64,000 bases of DNA from Sutterella sp. (GTDB lineage: Bacteria; Pseudomonadota; Gammaproteobacteria; Burkholderiales; Burkholderiaceae_F), in NCBI GenBank assembly GCA_020025955.1, contig JAHHRF010000001.1, positions 1 to 64,000 on the forward strand. The letters are read 5' to 3'. Position 1 is the stretch's first letter; each line of letters opens with the position of its first letter. The position numbers and the translations under genes are program-made. The notes under the pieces were generated by a model. It was given only the letters and a program-made list of their open reading frames with translations, was not told the DNA's origin and did not search any database. Shown here in pieces: positions 1-7,985 of this stretch.

Positions 1-223
1 ATGTTCACACTTATCGGTTCGTTGAATTCTGATTTTTAAAGATCGTTGCTTCGTTAGAAGCGAAGTTTTAAGTTTATATAAGAATTTGAAACTTGTCAAA
101 TCTTTTTTAAAACTTTTTTTTGTTCAGCGACTCGTTCATCGCTGAGGAGTCGTATTATGCGGAATTTCCCGACCCCCGCAAATAGCCTGTTTACGGTATT
201 TGCTAAAAATTGTTGTGTATGAC
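1..223. other. AT-rich intergenic stretch, no gene recognised
   Basis: No convincing coding region is visible between the window edge and the stop codon of the glycosylase gene. The first 120 bases are strongly A/T-rich with T-runs. A 7-bp perfect inverted repeat (GCAAATA at 178-184 with TATTTGC at 197-203) could form a hairpin beyond the 3' end of the glycosylase gene, but it has no T-tract on the minus strand. The short frame at the left edge, ending about base 39, cannot be judged because its beginning is outside the window. Confidence 0.4.
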
Positions 224-934
224 TTAAATCACCCACTCAATCGGGGCACGACCTTGCGCCACGAGCCACTCGTTTGCCTTCTTAAAATGCCCACACCCAA
301 TAAAGGGTTCTGGGGGCTTCGTGGCGGATAACGGCGAAGGATGGTTGGCCGTCAAGACTAAATGACGAGCTTCATTAATGAGAGCGCGCTTTTCTTTAGC
401 GAAATTCCCCCAGAGCATAAAGACCATGGGGTCACCCTCTTCCGACAATAAGCGAATCACCTCATCGCTTAAGTGTTGCCACCCCCACTTACTATGGGAC
501 GCCGGGGTTTGTTTCTTTACGGTCATCACCGCATTCAATAACAACACGCCTTGCGTTGCCCACCCCATCAACGACCCTTGCTTCGTGGGTTCAATGCCGT
601 ATTCCAGACCAATCTCTTTTTTAATATTGCGTAGCGACGGTGGTACCTTCACGCCGTTAGGAACCGAAAAGGCTAAACCTTCCGCTTGTCCCTCGCCATG
701 ATAAGGATCTTGACCGAGGATCACTACGCGCACCGACTTAAAAGGCGTTACCTCAAAGACGCGCAATGGCAAAGGCGGGTAAATCGTATCACCCGCCTTC
801 TGGGCCGCTTCCAAGTGTTTCATCACCACTTGACCAGCAGGTCCCTTTAAAAAGCCCTTTACCAACGGTCCCCAATAGGGGTCCTCCGGCACGGTGACCT
901 CAATCGGCGTCGCTTCAAACAAACTATCCATCAT
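224..934 (-). CDS. ung: Uracil-DNA glycosylase, family 1
   Basis: Removes uracil from DNA by cleaving the N-glycosidic bond, the first step of base excision repair of deaminated cytosine or misincorporated dUTP. The 236-residue product has the usual family length. It shows the catalytic water-activating motif GQDPYHG at residues 74-80 (Asp 78 by motif position within this loop), the LLLN segment near residue 131 and the HPSPLS minor-groove loop at 198-203, all diagnostic of family 1. The gene starts 3 bases after the stop of the upstream LprI-like gene, so the two are probably cotranscribed. Starts with two consecutive Met codons, so the true start could be one codon later. Identification is secure. 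Confidence 0.96.
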   Translation of the reverse strand: MMDSLFEATPIEVTVPEDPYWGPLVKGFLKGPAGQVVMKHLEAAQKAGDTIYPPLPLRVFEVTPFKSVRVVILGQDPYHGEGQAEGLAFSVPNGVKVPPSLRNIKKEIGLEYGIEPTKQGSLMGWATQGVLLLNAVMTVKKQTPASHSKWGWQHLSDEVIRLLSEEGDPMVFMLWGNFAKEKRALINEARHLVLTANHPSPLSATKPPEPFIGCGHFKKANEWLVAQGRAPIEWVI

Positions 935-937
935 GCT

Positions 938-1378
938 TTAATACGCTCGATCTAAAAGGTAACGGTTCTCTAACTGTTGAGTGCGCAGACGATAGAGCCC
1001 AATCTGGCAAGCCAAATGCGCTTTTTCTTTCGCATCGCGCGAGCCACGCGTCAAGAGCTTCACATTTGCACACTCGCGACGAACGTAGCCTTCGAAACTT
1101 TGGGTGGCTCGCACAAAGCCATCCCACCCAGCGCGGGTCTTCAGGGCTTTGTCGCGTTCTCGGGCCACAGTAATGACGCGTTCCGCCGTTTCTTTATGCC
1201 CAGCTTTAACAACGCGCAACTCTTGATCCAAGCAATCCAGTTGCTTTCGTACATTGTTGCCCGCTTGGGCATAGCAGCTCGTCACTTCTTTCAAAGTGTC
1301 CGTCGGCGTCGAGGTTTTGGCTTGAAGCGGAGCACAAAGCAGCGCTCCCAAACTCAAAGCAATCCAAAGTGTGCGCAT
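938..1378 (-). CDS. Secreted LprI/DUF1311-like protein
   Basis: A 146-residue protein with a clear signal peptide (basic MR start, hydrophobic residues 4-15, small residues ending ALQA-like near 20), so probably periplasmic. The mature part has four spaced cysteines and a charged helical pattern (CYAQ...LDCLDQEL...W..F...ECANVK...ACQIGLYRLR) resembling the lysozyme-inhibitor LprI N-terminal (DUF1311) family. Family members are small helical secreted proteins; some bind lysozyme, but that role is not shown here. It sits immediately upstream of ung in the same direction, which looks like transcriptional convenience rather than shared function. The family assignment comes from pattern only and is moderate. 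Confidence 0.6.
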   Translation of the reverse strand: MRTLWIALSLGALLCAPLQAKTSTPTDTLKEVTSCYAQAGNNVRKQLDCLDQELRVVKAGHKETAERVITVARERDKALKTRAGWDGFVRATQSFEGYVRRECANVKLLTRGSRDAKEKAHLACQIGLYRLRTQQLENRYLLDRAY

Positions 1379-1447
1379 GATGGGGTCTCGTCCGTTGATG
1401 AATAAAGTCGATACGTCCTAAACGTGTTTACTCTACTGGAAGGCAAA

Positions 1448-1481
1448 AGAAAATGCCCTTCTTTTTTCATCGAAGAGCATT
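1448..1481 (-). terminator. Rho-independent terminator after gph
   Basis: Read on the minus strand, a 10-bp stem (1472-1481 with 1452-1461, one G-U pair) is followed by TTCTTTTG. It lies 27 bases beyond the gph stop codon and would end the rpe-gph transcript. Confidence 0.75.
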
Positions 1482-1507
1482 CCCTAAATCACAATCGTGT
1501 GACGTGC

Positions 1508-2206
1508 TTACTTTAAGCGACCGGCTAAGAGTAAGTCACAGACTTTCTTGCCGCTCGGATACACGTGCGTAAAGCCCGCTTCACGTGCCCACTCCGAAAT
1601 GCTCACGCCTTCGTTGTAGCCCGTTTCCACCAAGCAAGCCGTGACGTTAGCGGCACGAGCCGACAAGGCGTCATTGCGGCTATCGCCCACCATGATCACT
1701 TCCGACGTATCCAACCCTAACTGACGGCAGGCTTCTAACACCATGTCCGCAGCGGGCTTCGGATTCGGACAGTCGTCCACGCAGACCACGCCGTCAAAGA
1801 GGTCTTCAATGTCTTTGGCTTTTAAGAAGTCGAGAGTCAAGTGACGTAACTTGTTGGTGACCAGGGCCATCTTGATGCCCTTTTCACGCAACGCACGAAT
1901 CCCTTCCATGACGCCAGGGAAGAAGGCGGTCTTTTCACCGTGCGTTTCCGCCCAGTAACCCACCAACTCTTCAACTAAGGCATCCGAATCACCCTCGTAC
2001 CCCGTAAAACGCTTGAAGCGTTCCACCAAGGTGCGCACACCGCGACCAATCATGGCCGCCGTATCCTGGATGGTCGGTTCTTTTAAACCGTGTGCCTGAG
2101 CGAGACGAAACACCCCGTCATGCAATTCCGGTAACGAGTCCACCAAGGTCCCGTCTAAATCCCAAAGAATGCCTTTTACTGTCGAATTCACGTTTACGTC
2201 TCCCAT
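1508..2206 (-). CDS. gph: Phosphoglycolate phosphatase, HAD superfamily
   Basis: A 232-residue HAD hydrolase expected to dephosphorylate 2-phosphoglycolate, for example that formed during repair of 3'-phosphoglycolate DNA ends. Motif I is DLDGT at residues 16-20 with the nucleophile Asp 16 and acid/base Asp 18. A GDSRNDALSA motif IV (residues about 174-183) supplies the Mg-binding acids, and the region between them is the helical cap. It follows rpe with only six bases between them, the conserved betaproteobacterial rpe-gph pair. In many relatives trpE, trpG, trpD and trpC follow gph; here a terminator follows instead. HAD substrate specificity is hard to prove from sequence, but context supports Gph. 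Confidence 0.88.
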   Translation of the reverse strand: MGDVNVNSTVKGILWDLDGTLVDSLPELHDGVFRLAQAHGLKEPTIQDTAAMIGRGVRTLVERFKRFTGYEGDSDALVEELVGYWAETHGEKTAFFPGVMEGIRALREKGIKMALVTNKLRHLTLDFLKAKDIEDLFDGVVCVDDCPNPKPAADMVLEACRQLGLDTSEVIMVGDSRNDALSARAANVTACLVETGYNEGVSISEWAREAGFTHVYPSGKKVCDLLLAGRLK

Positions 2207-2212
2207 TTGCGA

Positions 2213-2902
2213 TTAATCAATTGCCTCAACCTGAGCACGCATATCCGCAATCACGCGTGCGTACCCAGCTTTATCCCCTGCTCCAAAGACGGCGGAACCG
2301 GCCACAAACGTGTCAGCCCCCGCTTTAGCCACCTCAGCAATATTGCTGGGCTTAATGCCACCGTCGACTTCAATCATGATGCGACGACCCGTTTCTTCAA
2401 AGTAACGATCGCAACGTTCACGAACGGCGCGGATCTTATCCAAGGACGACTCAATAAAGCTCTGACCGCCAAAGCCCGGATTCACGCTCATCAAAAGAAT
2501 CACGTCAATCTTGTCCATGACATGATCCAAGTAACTCAACGGCGTCGCGGGACTAAAGACCAACCCCGACTTGCAACCGTGGTCACGAATCAACTGCAAG
2601 GTGCGATCAATGTGACGCGTGGCTTCACAATGGAACGTGATGATGTCCGCCCCTGCTTTCGCAAAGGCCGGGACGATGGCGTCCACGGGTTCAACCATCA
2701 AGTGCACATCAATGGGGGCTTTCGTGTGCGGGCGAATCGCCTGAAGCACGAGCGGGCCCACCGTCAAGTTCGGCACGAAGTGGTTATCCATCACATCAAA
2801 GTGAATCCAATCTGCCCCGGCATCGATTACGTCACGCACTTCTTCACCCAAACGAGCGAAATCGGCGGAAAGAATCGACGGAGCAATACGGCATTGAGAC
2901 AT
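2213..2902 (-). CDS. rpe: Ribulose-phosphate 3-epimerase
   Basis: Interconverts ribulose 5-phosphate and xylulose 5-phosphate in the pentose phosphate pathway, in the cytoplasm. The 229-residue TIM barrel is complete. The four metal ligands and catalytic acids are visible as His 34 and Asp 36 (HFDVMD), His 67 (VHLMVEP) and Asp 180 (EVDGGI), and the phosphate/active-site loop NPGFGGQ is at 141-147. It is the first gene of a two-gene unit with gph. A run of 137 bases separates its start from the divergent mltA, so both promoters should lie there. Confidence 0.97.
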   Translation of the reverse strand: MSQCRIAPSILSADFARLGEEVRDVIDAGADWIHFDVMDNHFVPNLTVGPLVLQAIRPHTKAPIDVHLMVEPVDAIVPAFAKAGADIITFHCEATRHIDRTLQLIRDHGCKSGLVFSPATPLSYLDHVMDKIDVILLMSVNPGFGGQSFIESSLDKIRAVRERCDRYFEETGRRIMIEVDGGIKPSNIAEVAKAGADTFVAGSAVFGAGDKAGYARVIADMRAQVEAID

Positions 2903-3039
2903 CTAGGGTCCTTTTATTTACAAAATGACAGGGAATAAGTTTGAGGAAAACTTCGCCTAATAGTACTCTGACTAACTGAGTTTTTCATTAATCGGCGCGC
3001 GTTCTCGTAAAGTACGCCCGCGAACCCAAGGATCTATCC

Positions 3040-4218
3040 ATGATGGCGCCTCGCTCCGCCCTGTTTTCTTTTTCTCGTCGAGCCCTGACGCTTTCCGCTC
3101 TGTTTACGCTCGGGAGCGTACTCTCGGGGTGCACGTTCTGGAGCCCTTCACCCGCCCCAAAAGAAAAGCCCGTCTTTACGCCCGTGCCCTTTGAGGCGCT
3201 CCCTCAAACGATTGAGACGGACTGGTCGGGGACGTTTTCCGCTTTTCTGACGGGGTGCCAAACGTTAGAGAAGACCGCTGACTGGGAAGGGGTGTGTCGC
3301 GCCGCGCAAACGACGACGCTTTCTCCAGAGGAATTTTTCCGCACAGAATTTGACGCCTATCGCGTCAGCACCACGACAGGGAAAACCGATGGGTTAATGA
3401 CGGGCTACTACGAGCCGCTGCTCTCGGGCTCGCGCACCCAACACGGCCCCTACCAGTGGCCGCTCTACGCGGTGCCCGATGACTTCTTCAGTGTCAACCT
3501 TCAGAGTCTGTGTCCCACCTGCCCCAACCAAGTCGTCAAACTCCAAGGGGCGCAGCACACCCTTCGCCCCTACGACGATCGCGCGGGGATTGAAGCGCGT
3601 AAAGACGAACTCAAAAAACACGTTCTTTGTTACGTCAACGACCCCGTTGACGCCTTTTTCCTTCAGATTCAAGGAAGCGGTCGCGTGGCATTAGATGACG
3701 GCACCTTAATGCGTGTGGGCTTTGCCGATCACAATGCGCACCCCTACCGGTCGTTGGGCGCCCACTTGCGTGACACGGGGGAATTGCCTCCGTCGAAACT
3801 CTCCATGCAGAGCATCCGTGCCTGGGCCCGCCAGCACCCGGATAAAGTCCAAGCCGCCTTAAATGTAAATCCCCGCTACGTCTTCTTTGCAGAGCGCCAC
3901 GACGATCCCACCTTGGGGCCCATCGGCGCTCAGGGCGTCCCCTTAACCGAGAAGGCCAGTGTGGCGGTGGACCGCCATCGCTGGAAGATGGGGATGGTCT
4001 TTTTCATTAACGCCCACCAAGACGAGCCTTTCTTACATTTGGCGCAACCCGTCGTCGGTCAAGACACGGGGCGAGCCATTCAAGGGGTGATTCGCTTTGA
4101 TTACTTCTGGGGCTTTGGAGACAAAGCAGGTTCTGCCGCGGGTCGCCAAAAGAGTCGCGCTCAGTCCTGGTTATTAATGCCCAAGGGCGTGCCCCCTGAA
4201 AATGCGTTAGTAAACTAA
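3040..4218 (+). CDS. mltA: Membrane-bound lytic murein transglycosylase A
   Basis: Cleaves the beta-1,4 bond of peptidoglycan, forming 1,6-anhydromuropeptides. The 392-residue product begins with a lipoprotein signal: a basic, hydrophobic segment and the lipobox LSGC with the lipidated Cys at residue 31, so it is tethered to the outer membrane. The C-terminal part carries the MltA/3D-type motif FDYFWGFGDKAG with the expected catalytic Asp near residue 354, plus the conserved TGYYEPLL and GSGR segments. It is divergent from rpe. In other betaproteobacteria apaG often sits between mltA and rpe; it is absent here. Identification is strong. Confidence 0.95.
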   Translation: MMAPRSALFSFSRRALTLSALFTLGSVLSGCTFWSPSPAPKEKPVFTPVPFEALPQTIETDWSGTFSAFLTGCQTLEKTADWEGVCRAAQTTTLSPEEFFRTEFDAYRVSTTTGKTDGLMTGYYEPLLSGSRTQHGPYQWPLYAVPDDFFSVNLQSLCPTCPNQVVKLQGAQHTLRPYDDRAGIEARKDELKKHVLCYVNDPVDAFFLQIQGSGRVALDDGTLMRVGFADHNAHPYRSLGAHLRDTGELPPSKLSMQSIRAWARQHPDKVQAALNVNPRYVFFAERHDDPTLGPIGAQGVPLTEKASVAVDRHRWKMGMVFFINAHQDEPFLHLAQPVVGQDTGRAIQGVIRFDYFWGFGDKAGSAAGRQKSRAQSWLLMPKGVPPENALVN

Positions 4219-4230
4219 GCCTGATAGCAA

Positions 4231-4262
4231 AAGGCCGTACGACATCGAGTCCGTACGGCCTT
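4231..4262. terminator. Bidirectional terminator between mltA and the DsbC-like gene
   Basis: An 11-bp perfect stem (4231-4241 with 4252-4262) around a 10-base loop, flanked by T-rich sequence on both strands. It sits between the converging stops of mltA (4218) and the disulfide isomerase gene (4306). Confidence 0.85.
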
Positions 4263-4305
4263 TAACTTTGTGGAGCCTCCCATTAACGGGGCTCACACTT
4301 ATCCA

Positions 4306-5091
4306 TTATTTAATAATGCGATCGAGCTGCTCAGCCGAAACCGAACCCCCAACGGTCGAGCCATCCTTTAAAAGGATAAACGGCACCCCGCGTAAGTTAT
4401 ACGAGCGGGCCAATCGAAGGTTGGCTTCAATCACACCGTTGTCACACCCAGCAGCCTGCTTCGGGGGTTCAACCCCTTTACTCATCCAGTCTGCCCAAGC
4501 GCGGCTCGGGTCCTTCGCGCACACGATGTCTTCAACAGAGACGGGACCCTGCGGGAGCACGGGCACCACAAAGGTGTAAGCGGTGACGTTCCCAGCCTTT
4601 AAGATGCTGTGCTCTAACATGCGGCAATACGTACAGGCCGGATCCGAAAAGAGGACGAGCTTACGTTCGCCATTGCCCACCACCTGCTTGACAGCACGGT
4701 CTAACGGCAACTCACGGTAGCGCTTCACCAAGGCTTCCATCTTCATCTTTTCACCCAAGTCTTCTTGAGTCTGGGTGTTGACTAAACGACCGTCGAGCAC
4801 ATAGCTCGCGTCTTTCGTCATATAAAAGAGGTCCCCATCAATAAAGACCGCGTAGAGCCCATCAATGGGGGTGGGCTTCACGAATTCGGCCTCTAAGCCA
4901 TGACGCTCTTGAAGAAGTGCGGCCAATTCTGCTTCCACAGACACAGCCCCTTGATTGCCCACAGAGGCGCCAACCACGTTGGTTAACACCCCCGTCGAGC
5001 CTGCCTCAGCACCGCCCTCGGCGTTCACTACACCTGCCGTTGTTAAGGCGCCCAAGGCCATCGCAAAGCCTAATAATTTAAAACGCTTCAT
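4306..5091 (-). CDS. dsbC: DsbC-like periplasmic thiol:disulfide isomerase
   Basis: Probably isomerises wrong disulfides in periplasmic proteins. I chose the start at 5091 because it begins a typical signal peptide (MKRFKLLGF... ending GVVNA near residue 24); the open frame extends 32 codons further upstream without a homologous look. The 261-residue product has an N-terminal dimerisation-like region, then a thioredoxin fold with the active site CTYC (Cys 153 and Cys 156) in the context FSDPACTYC, and a GVPF cis-proline loop near the end. DsbC and DsbG both fit; the FSDPxCxYC context and length favour DsbC. The partner DsbD is not in the window. It converges on mltA. Confidence 0.87.
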   Translation of the reverse strand: MKRFKLLGFAMALGALTTAGVVNAEGGAEAGSTGVLTNVVGASVGNQGAVSVEAELAALLQERHGLEAEFVKPTPIDGLYAVFIDGDLFYMTKDASYVLDGRLVNTQTQEDLGEKMKMEALVKRYRELPLDRAVKQVVGNGERKLVLFSDPACTYCRMLEHSILKAGNVTAYTFVVPVLPQGPVSVEDIVCAKDPSRAWADWMSKGVEPPKQAAGCDNGVIEANLRLARSYNLRGVPFILLKDGSTVGGSVSAEQLDRIIK

Positions 5092-5321
5092 CGTGTGTTT
5101 TCGAGCGAACCGACTCTCGGCTCTACCCGTCCTCCATAGAATAGGGTCACATTCGCTCGACAAAAAGGCTTCCCCTCTTTCGAGCACAAGTCTTAGTAGT
5201 GTACAAAAATATCGACCCTCAAGGGCCCTTGGCCGTGTAACAACCCGCTCTTCCTCCCAATCGGGTTATACCCTTTATGCGGTATTTTCATCCCTTTCTG
5301 GGCAGATGGCCCCTTCGCCCC

Positions 5322-5350
5322 TTGCATTCCGTCGGTGAACTGCATAAAAT
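5322..5350 (+). promoter_or_regulatory. Sigma-70-type promoter of the tRNA-Phe pair
   Basis: TTGCAT at 5322-5327 and TAAAAT at 5345-5350 are separated by exactly 17 bases, and the first tRNA-Phe base is at 5376, about 19 bases beyond the expected transcription start. Match and spacing are good for a housekeeping sigma factor. Confidence 0.75.
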
Positions 5351-5375
5351 TCGTGATTCCTTATGGAGTGTTATT

Positions 5376-5451
5376 GGCTGGGTAGCTCAGTTGGTAGAGC
5401 AGCGGATTGAAAATCCGCGTGTCGGCGGTTCGATTCCGTCCCCAGCCACCA
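5376..5451 (+). tRNA. tRNA-Phe (GAA), copy 1
   Basis: A 76-base cloverleaf with a GGCTGGG/CCCAGCC acceptor stem, anticodon loop TTGAAAA giving anticodon GAA, a normal TTCGATTC T-loop and an encoded CCA end. It has its own promoter upstream and shares a terminator with an identical second copy 23 bases downstream. Confidence 0.98.
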
Positions 5452-5474
5452 CAAACACCCCAGAAGCCGAATTC

Positions 5475-5550
5475 GGCTGGGTAGCTCAGTTGGTAGAGCA
5501 GCGGATTGAAAATCCGCGTGTCGGCGGTTCGATTCCGTCCCCAGCCACCA
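5475..5550 (+). tRNA. tRNA-Phe (GAA), copy 2
   Basis: Base-for-base identical to the copy at 5376-5451 over all 76 positions, including the encoded CCA. The 23-base spacer between the two is not tRNA-like. It is almost certainly cotranscribed with the first copy, so tandem duplication doubles the dose from one promoter. Confidence 0.98.
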
Positions 5551-5556
5551 GACACG

Positions 5557-5589
5557 AAAGCCTGACATCAAACGATGTCGGGCTTTTTT
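5557..5589 (+). terminator. Rho-independent terminator of the tRNA-Phe operon
   Basis: An AAGCCTGACATC / GATGTCGGGCTT stem with a 4-base loop, followed by six T residues, starts seven bases after the second tRNA-Phe. Confidence 0.9.
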
Positions 5590-5610
5590 GTTGCCTGACG
5601 ATTTTCTAAG

Positions 5611-5648
5611 AAAAAAGCGACACTCGAAAGCTGTTCGGTGTCGCTTCT
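5611..5648 (-). terminator. Rho-independent terminator of queC
   Basis: On the minus strand an AAGCGACAC / GTGTCGCTT stem (5639-5647 with 5615-5623) is followed by TTTT. It lies just past the queC stop at 5655. Confidence 0.85.
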
Positions 5649-5654
5649 TTAGTT

Positions 5655-6404
5655 TTAAGCTACGTCGCCCTTAAGCGCTCGGGAAAATTCTTCCCAGCCT
5701 TTCTTACGCAATTCACACGCCGGGCACTTATCGCACCCGTAACCCCAATCGTGCCAATGTTCACGATCGCCTTCGTAGCAGGTATGGGTTTCACGACGAA
5801 TCAAGTCGACGAGCGCCTCGCCCCCTAAGTTGTGCGCCAACTCCCAGGTCTGCGCCTTACTTAACCACATCAAGGGGGTTTCAATCACGAGCGGCAAATC
5901 AAGCCCCAAGGAGAGCGATACCTGCAAGCTCTTTAAGGTGTTGTCACGGCAGTCCGGGTAGCCCGAATAGTCCGTTTCACACATCCCGCCCACCAAGGTG
6001 GTTAAGCCACGACGGAATGCGAGCGCGGAGGCAAAGGTGAAAAAGAGCAAGTTGCGACCGGGCACAAAGGAATTGGGCAAACCATTTTTCCCCAATTCAA
6101 TTTCCATATCGCGCGTTAACGCACAGTCGCTAATCTGCCCCAATAAACTCATATCGAGCACATGATCGGGCCCCAAACGCGAGGCCCACTTGGGGTTTAA
6201 CTTCGCCACGGCGTCGCGCACCGTCTCACGGCACTGCATTTCAACATTGTGGCGTTGCCCATATTCAAAGCCGAGCGTCTCAACACGCTCAAAATGCTCC
6301 AGGGCCCACGCCAGCGTCGTGGTGGAGTCTTGTCCCCCCGAGAAGAGCACCAAAGCAGCTCCACGTCGAAGCTCTTCTAATACCGATACGGTCATACCCG
6401 CCAT
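5655..6404 (-). CDS. queC: 7-cyano-7-deazaguanine synthase
   Basis: Converts 7-carboxy-7-deazaguanine to preQ0 with ATP and ammonia in queuosine tRNA-modification synthesis. I set the start at 6404 because GGAGG lies eight to nine bases upstream of that ATG; the frame is open 13 codons further. The 249-residue product has the PP-loop SGGQDS at residues 22-27. The C-terminal zinc site is the CDKCPAC cluster (Cys 224, 227, 230) together with the preceding cysteine of HTCYEG. The other pathway genes (queD, queE, folE) are not in the window. It is a stand-alone transcription unit, with a terminator after it. Confidence 0.96.
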   Translation of the reverse strand: MAGMTVSVLEELRRGAALVLFSGGQDSTTTLAWALEHFERVETLGFEYGQRHNVEMQCRETVRDAVAKLNPKWASRLGPDHVLDMSLLGQISDCALTRDMEIELGKNGLPNSFVPGRNLLFFTFASALAFRRGLTTLVGGMCETDYSGYPDCRDNTLKSLQVSLSLGLDLPLVIETPLMWLSKAQTWELAHNLGGEALVDLIRRETHTCYEGDREHWHDWGYGCDKCPACELRKKGWEEFSRALKGDVA

Positions 6405-6481
6405 CGTCGACTTCCTCCAAAAACAATTCAAAATCCCCAGCATTGTAACGCACCTAACCCTTGTGCCCCGAGAAACCCACT

Positions 6482-6520
6482 CTTAAGCTAAACGCAAAGA
6501 TACGCTGGATATAATGGCTC
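6482..6520 (+). promoter_or_regulatory. Candidate promoter of hemA
   Basis: A perfect TATAAT at 6510-6515 sits 90 bases before the hemA start. No good -35 element is found at 16-18 bases upstream (the sequence there is AGCTAA/GCTAAA), so an activator may be needed or the call may be fortuitous. Confidence 0.4.
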
Positions 6521-6605
6521 ACATAATAGGTAGAAAGCTTACAAAAAAGAATTAGGCTTTTCTGCTCATCTGACCCCATCCCCTCTCACACAAGACACTG
6601 ACGAG

Positions 6606-7895
6606 ATGACTCTCTTCGCATTAGGTCTCAATCACACCACGGCCCCCGTCTCGGTTCGCGAGCGCGTTGCCTTTGGTGAAGATGAAATTGCCGAAACGAT
6701 CACGTACCTCTGCGATCGTTACAGCCGTGATGCCACGGGTGGCCTCCAGGAAGTCGCGATTGTTTCGACCTGCAATCGCACGGAGCTCTACTGTGCCGCG
6801 GAGAATTTGGAGAAGGCACGCGATGCCCTGCTGGACTTTATCTGTGAGAAAAAAGAAGTTCAGCGCTCGGAATTAGAGCCCCATATCTACTGCCATGTCG
6901 ATGAAGACGCCGCCAAGCACGCGTTCCGTGTCGCCTCGGGCTTGGATTCCATGGTGCTCGGCGAAACGCAGATCGTGGGTCAGATGAAAAAGGCGGAAAA
7001 GATTGCCCAGTCCGCTCACAGTTTAGGTACGCACCTCAATCACCTCTTCCAGGCCACCTTTACGGCCGCCAAGGAAGTGCGTTCCGTTACCGCCATTGGT
7101 GCCAACTCCATTAGTTTGGCGGCGGCCGCCGTCCGCTTAGCGCTTCGCCTCTTTGGGTCGCTTAAAAACGAACGCATCCTCTTTGTGGGGGCGGGTGAAA
7201 TGATTGAACTCTGTGCGGCGCACTTTACCGCCCAGGGTCCCAAGTCCGTCACCATTGCGAACCGCACCTTAGAGCGTGGTCAGGCGCTGGCCTGCACCCT
7301 TCAAGGGGAGGCGATGGCACTTTCGGATTTACCCGCCAAGATTCAAGACTACGACATCATTGTGTCGTGCACCGCGTCGTCCCTGCCCATCATTGGGTTG
7401 GGGATGGTGGAGCGTGCCATCACGCTTCGCAAGCACCGTCCGATCTTCATTGTGGACTTAGCGGTGCCTCGTGACGTGGAGCCGGAAATCGATCGCTTAG
7501 AAGACGTGTACGTCTACACGGTGGATGACTTGGGTAAAGTCGTCAATCAAGGGATGGCTAACCGTCAGGCGGCCATGACGCAGGCCGAGACCATTATTGA
7601 CCTGCGTGTGCGTGACTTCTCCGAGTGGCTCCGTCAGCGCGACAGCGTCCCCGCGATTCAAGCCTTACGCGACCGCGCCAACTATTTGCGTGACTTTGAA
7701 TTAAACCGCGCGCTTCGCCATTTAAACCATGGGGACGACCCCAAAGAGGTTTTGGAAATGCTCGCCTATGGGCTTACCAACAAGCTCGTGCACGATCCGA
7801 CGATTTTGCTTCGTGACGGCAAGGGCTTAAGCGAAGAGGATCGACTCTTAATTGAGCGTTGTTTTTCATCCTTTTATCGTCGTTTTGACCACTAA
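6606..7895 (+). CDS. hemA: Glutamyl-tRNA reductase
   Basis: Reduces glutamyl-tRNA(Glu) to glutamate-1-semialdehyde with NADPH, the committed step of C5 tetrapyrrole synthesis. The 429-residue product has the catalytic cysteine in STCNRTE (Cys 56), the N-terminal GLNHTTAPV motif at 7-15, the GLDSMVLGETQI substrate-domain motif at 112-123, an NADPH-binding GAGEM at 195-199 and a C-terminal helical dimerisation domain. It heads the conserved hemA-prfA-prmC order. In this arrangement a cell makes haem precursors from charged tRNA, tying haem synthesis to a translation-linked operon. Very secure. Confidence 0.98.
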   Translation: MTLFALGLNHTTAPVSVRERVAFGEDEIAETITYLCDRYSRDATGGLQEVAIVSTCNRTELYCAAENLEKARDALLDFICEKKEVQRSELEPHIYCHVDEDAAKHAFRVASGLDSMVLGETQIVGQMKKAEKIAQSAHSLGTHLNHLFQATFTAAKEVRSVTAIGANSISLAAAAVRLALRLFGSLKNERILFVGAGEMIELCAAHFTAQGPKSVTIANRTLERGQALACTLQGEAMALSDLPAKIQDYDIIVSCTASSLPIIGLGMVERAITLRKHRPIFIVDLAVPRDVEPEIDRLEDVYVYTVDDLGKVVNQGMANRQAAMTQAETIIDLRVRDFSEWLRQRDSVPAIQALRDRANYLRDFELNRALRHLNHGDDPKEVLEMLAYGLTNKLVHDPTILLRDGKGLSEEDRLLIERCFSSFYRRFDH

Positions 7896-7985
7896 TTGCA
7901 CGCTTTTCCTTAGAATGCGGAGGTATCCAATGAAAATTGGCACCTCCGTTTTTGTTTTACTTTTTCTTTTGGCTCCCCTGCGACT

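Noticed and set aside
120-185. A 21-codon frame starting with TTG upstream of the glycosylase gene's 3' end
   Set aside because: It has no ribosome-binding site and no recognisable relative, and it could arise by chance in a short spacer.
2207-2938. A 243-codon plus-strand frame opposite rpe
   Set aside because: It fully overlaps rpe, which has all catalytic residues. The antisense product has no recognisable domain.
5361-5571. Frames across the tRNA-Phe pair with an internal repeat
   Set aside because: They translate the tRNA genes; the repeat reflects the tRNA duplication.
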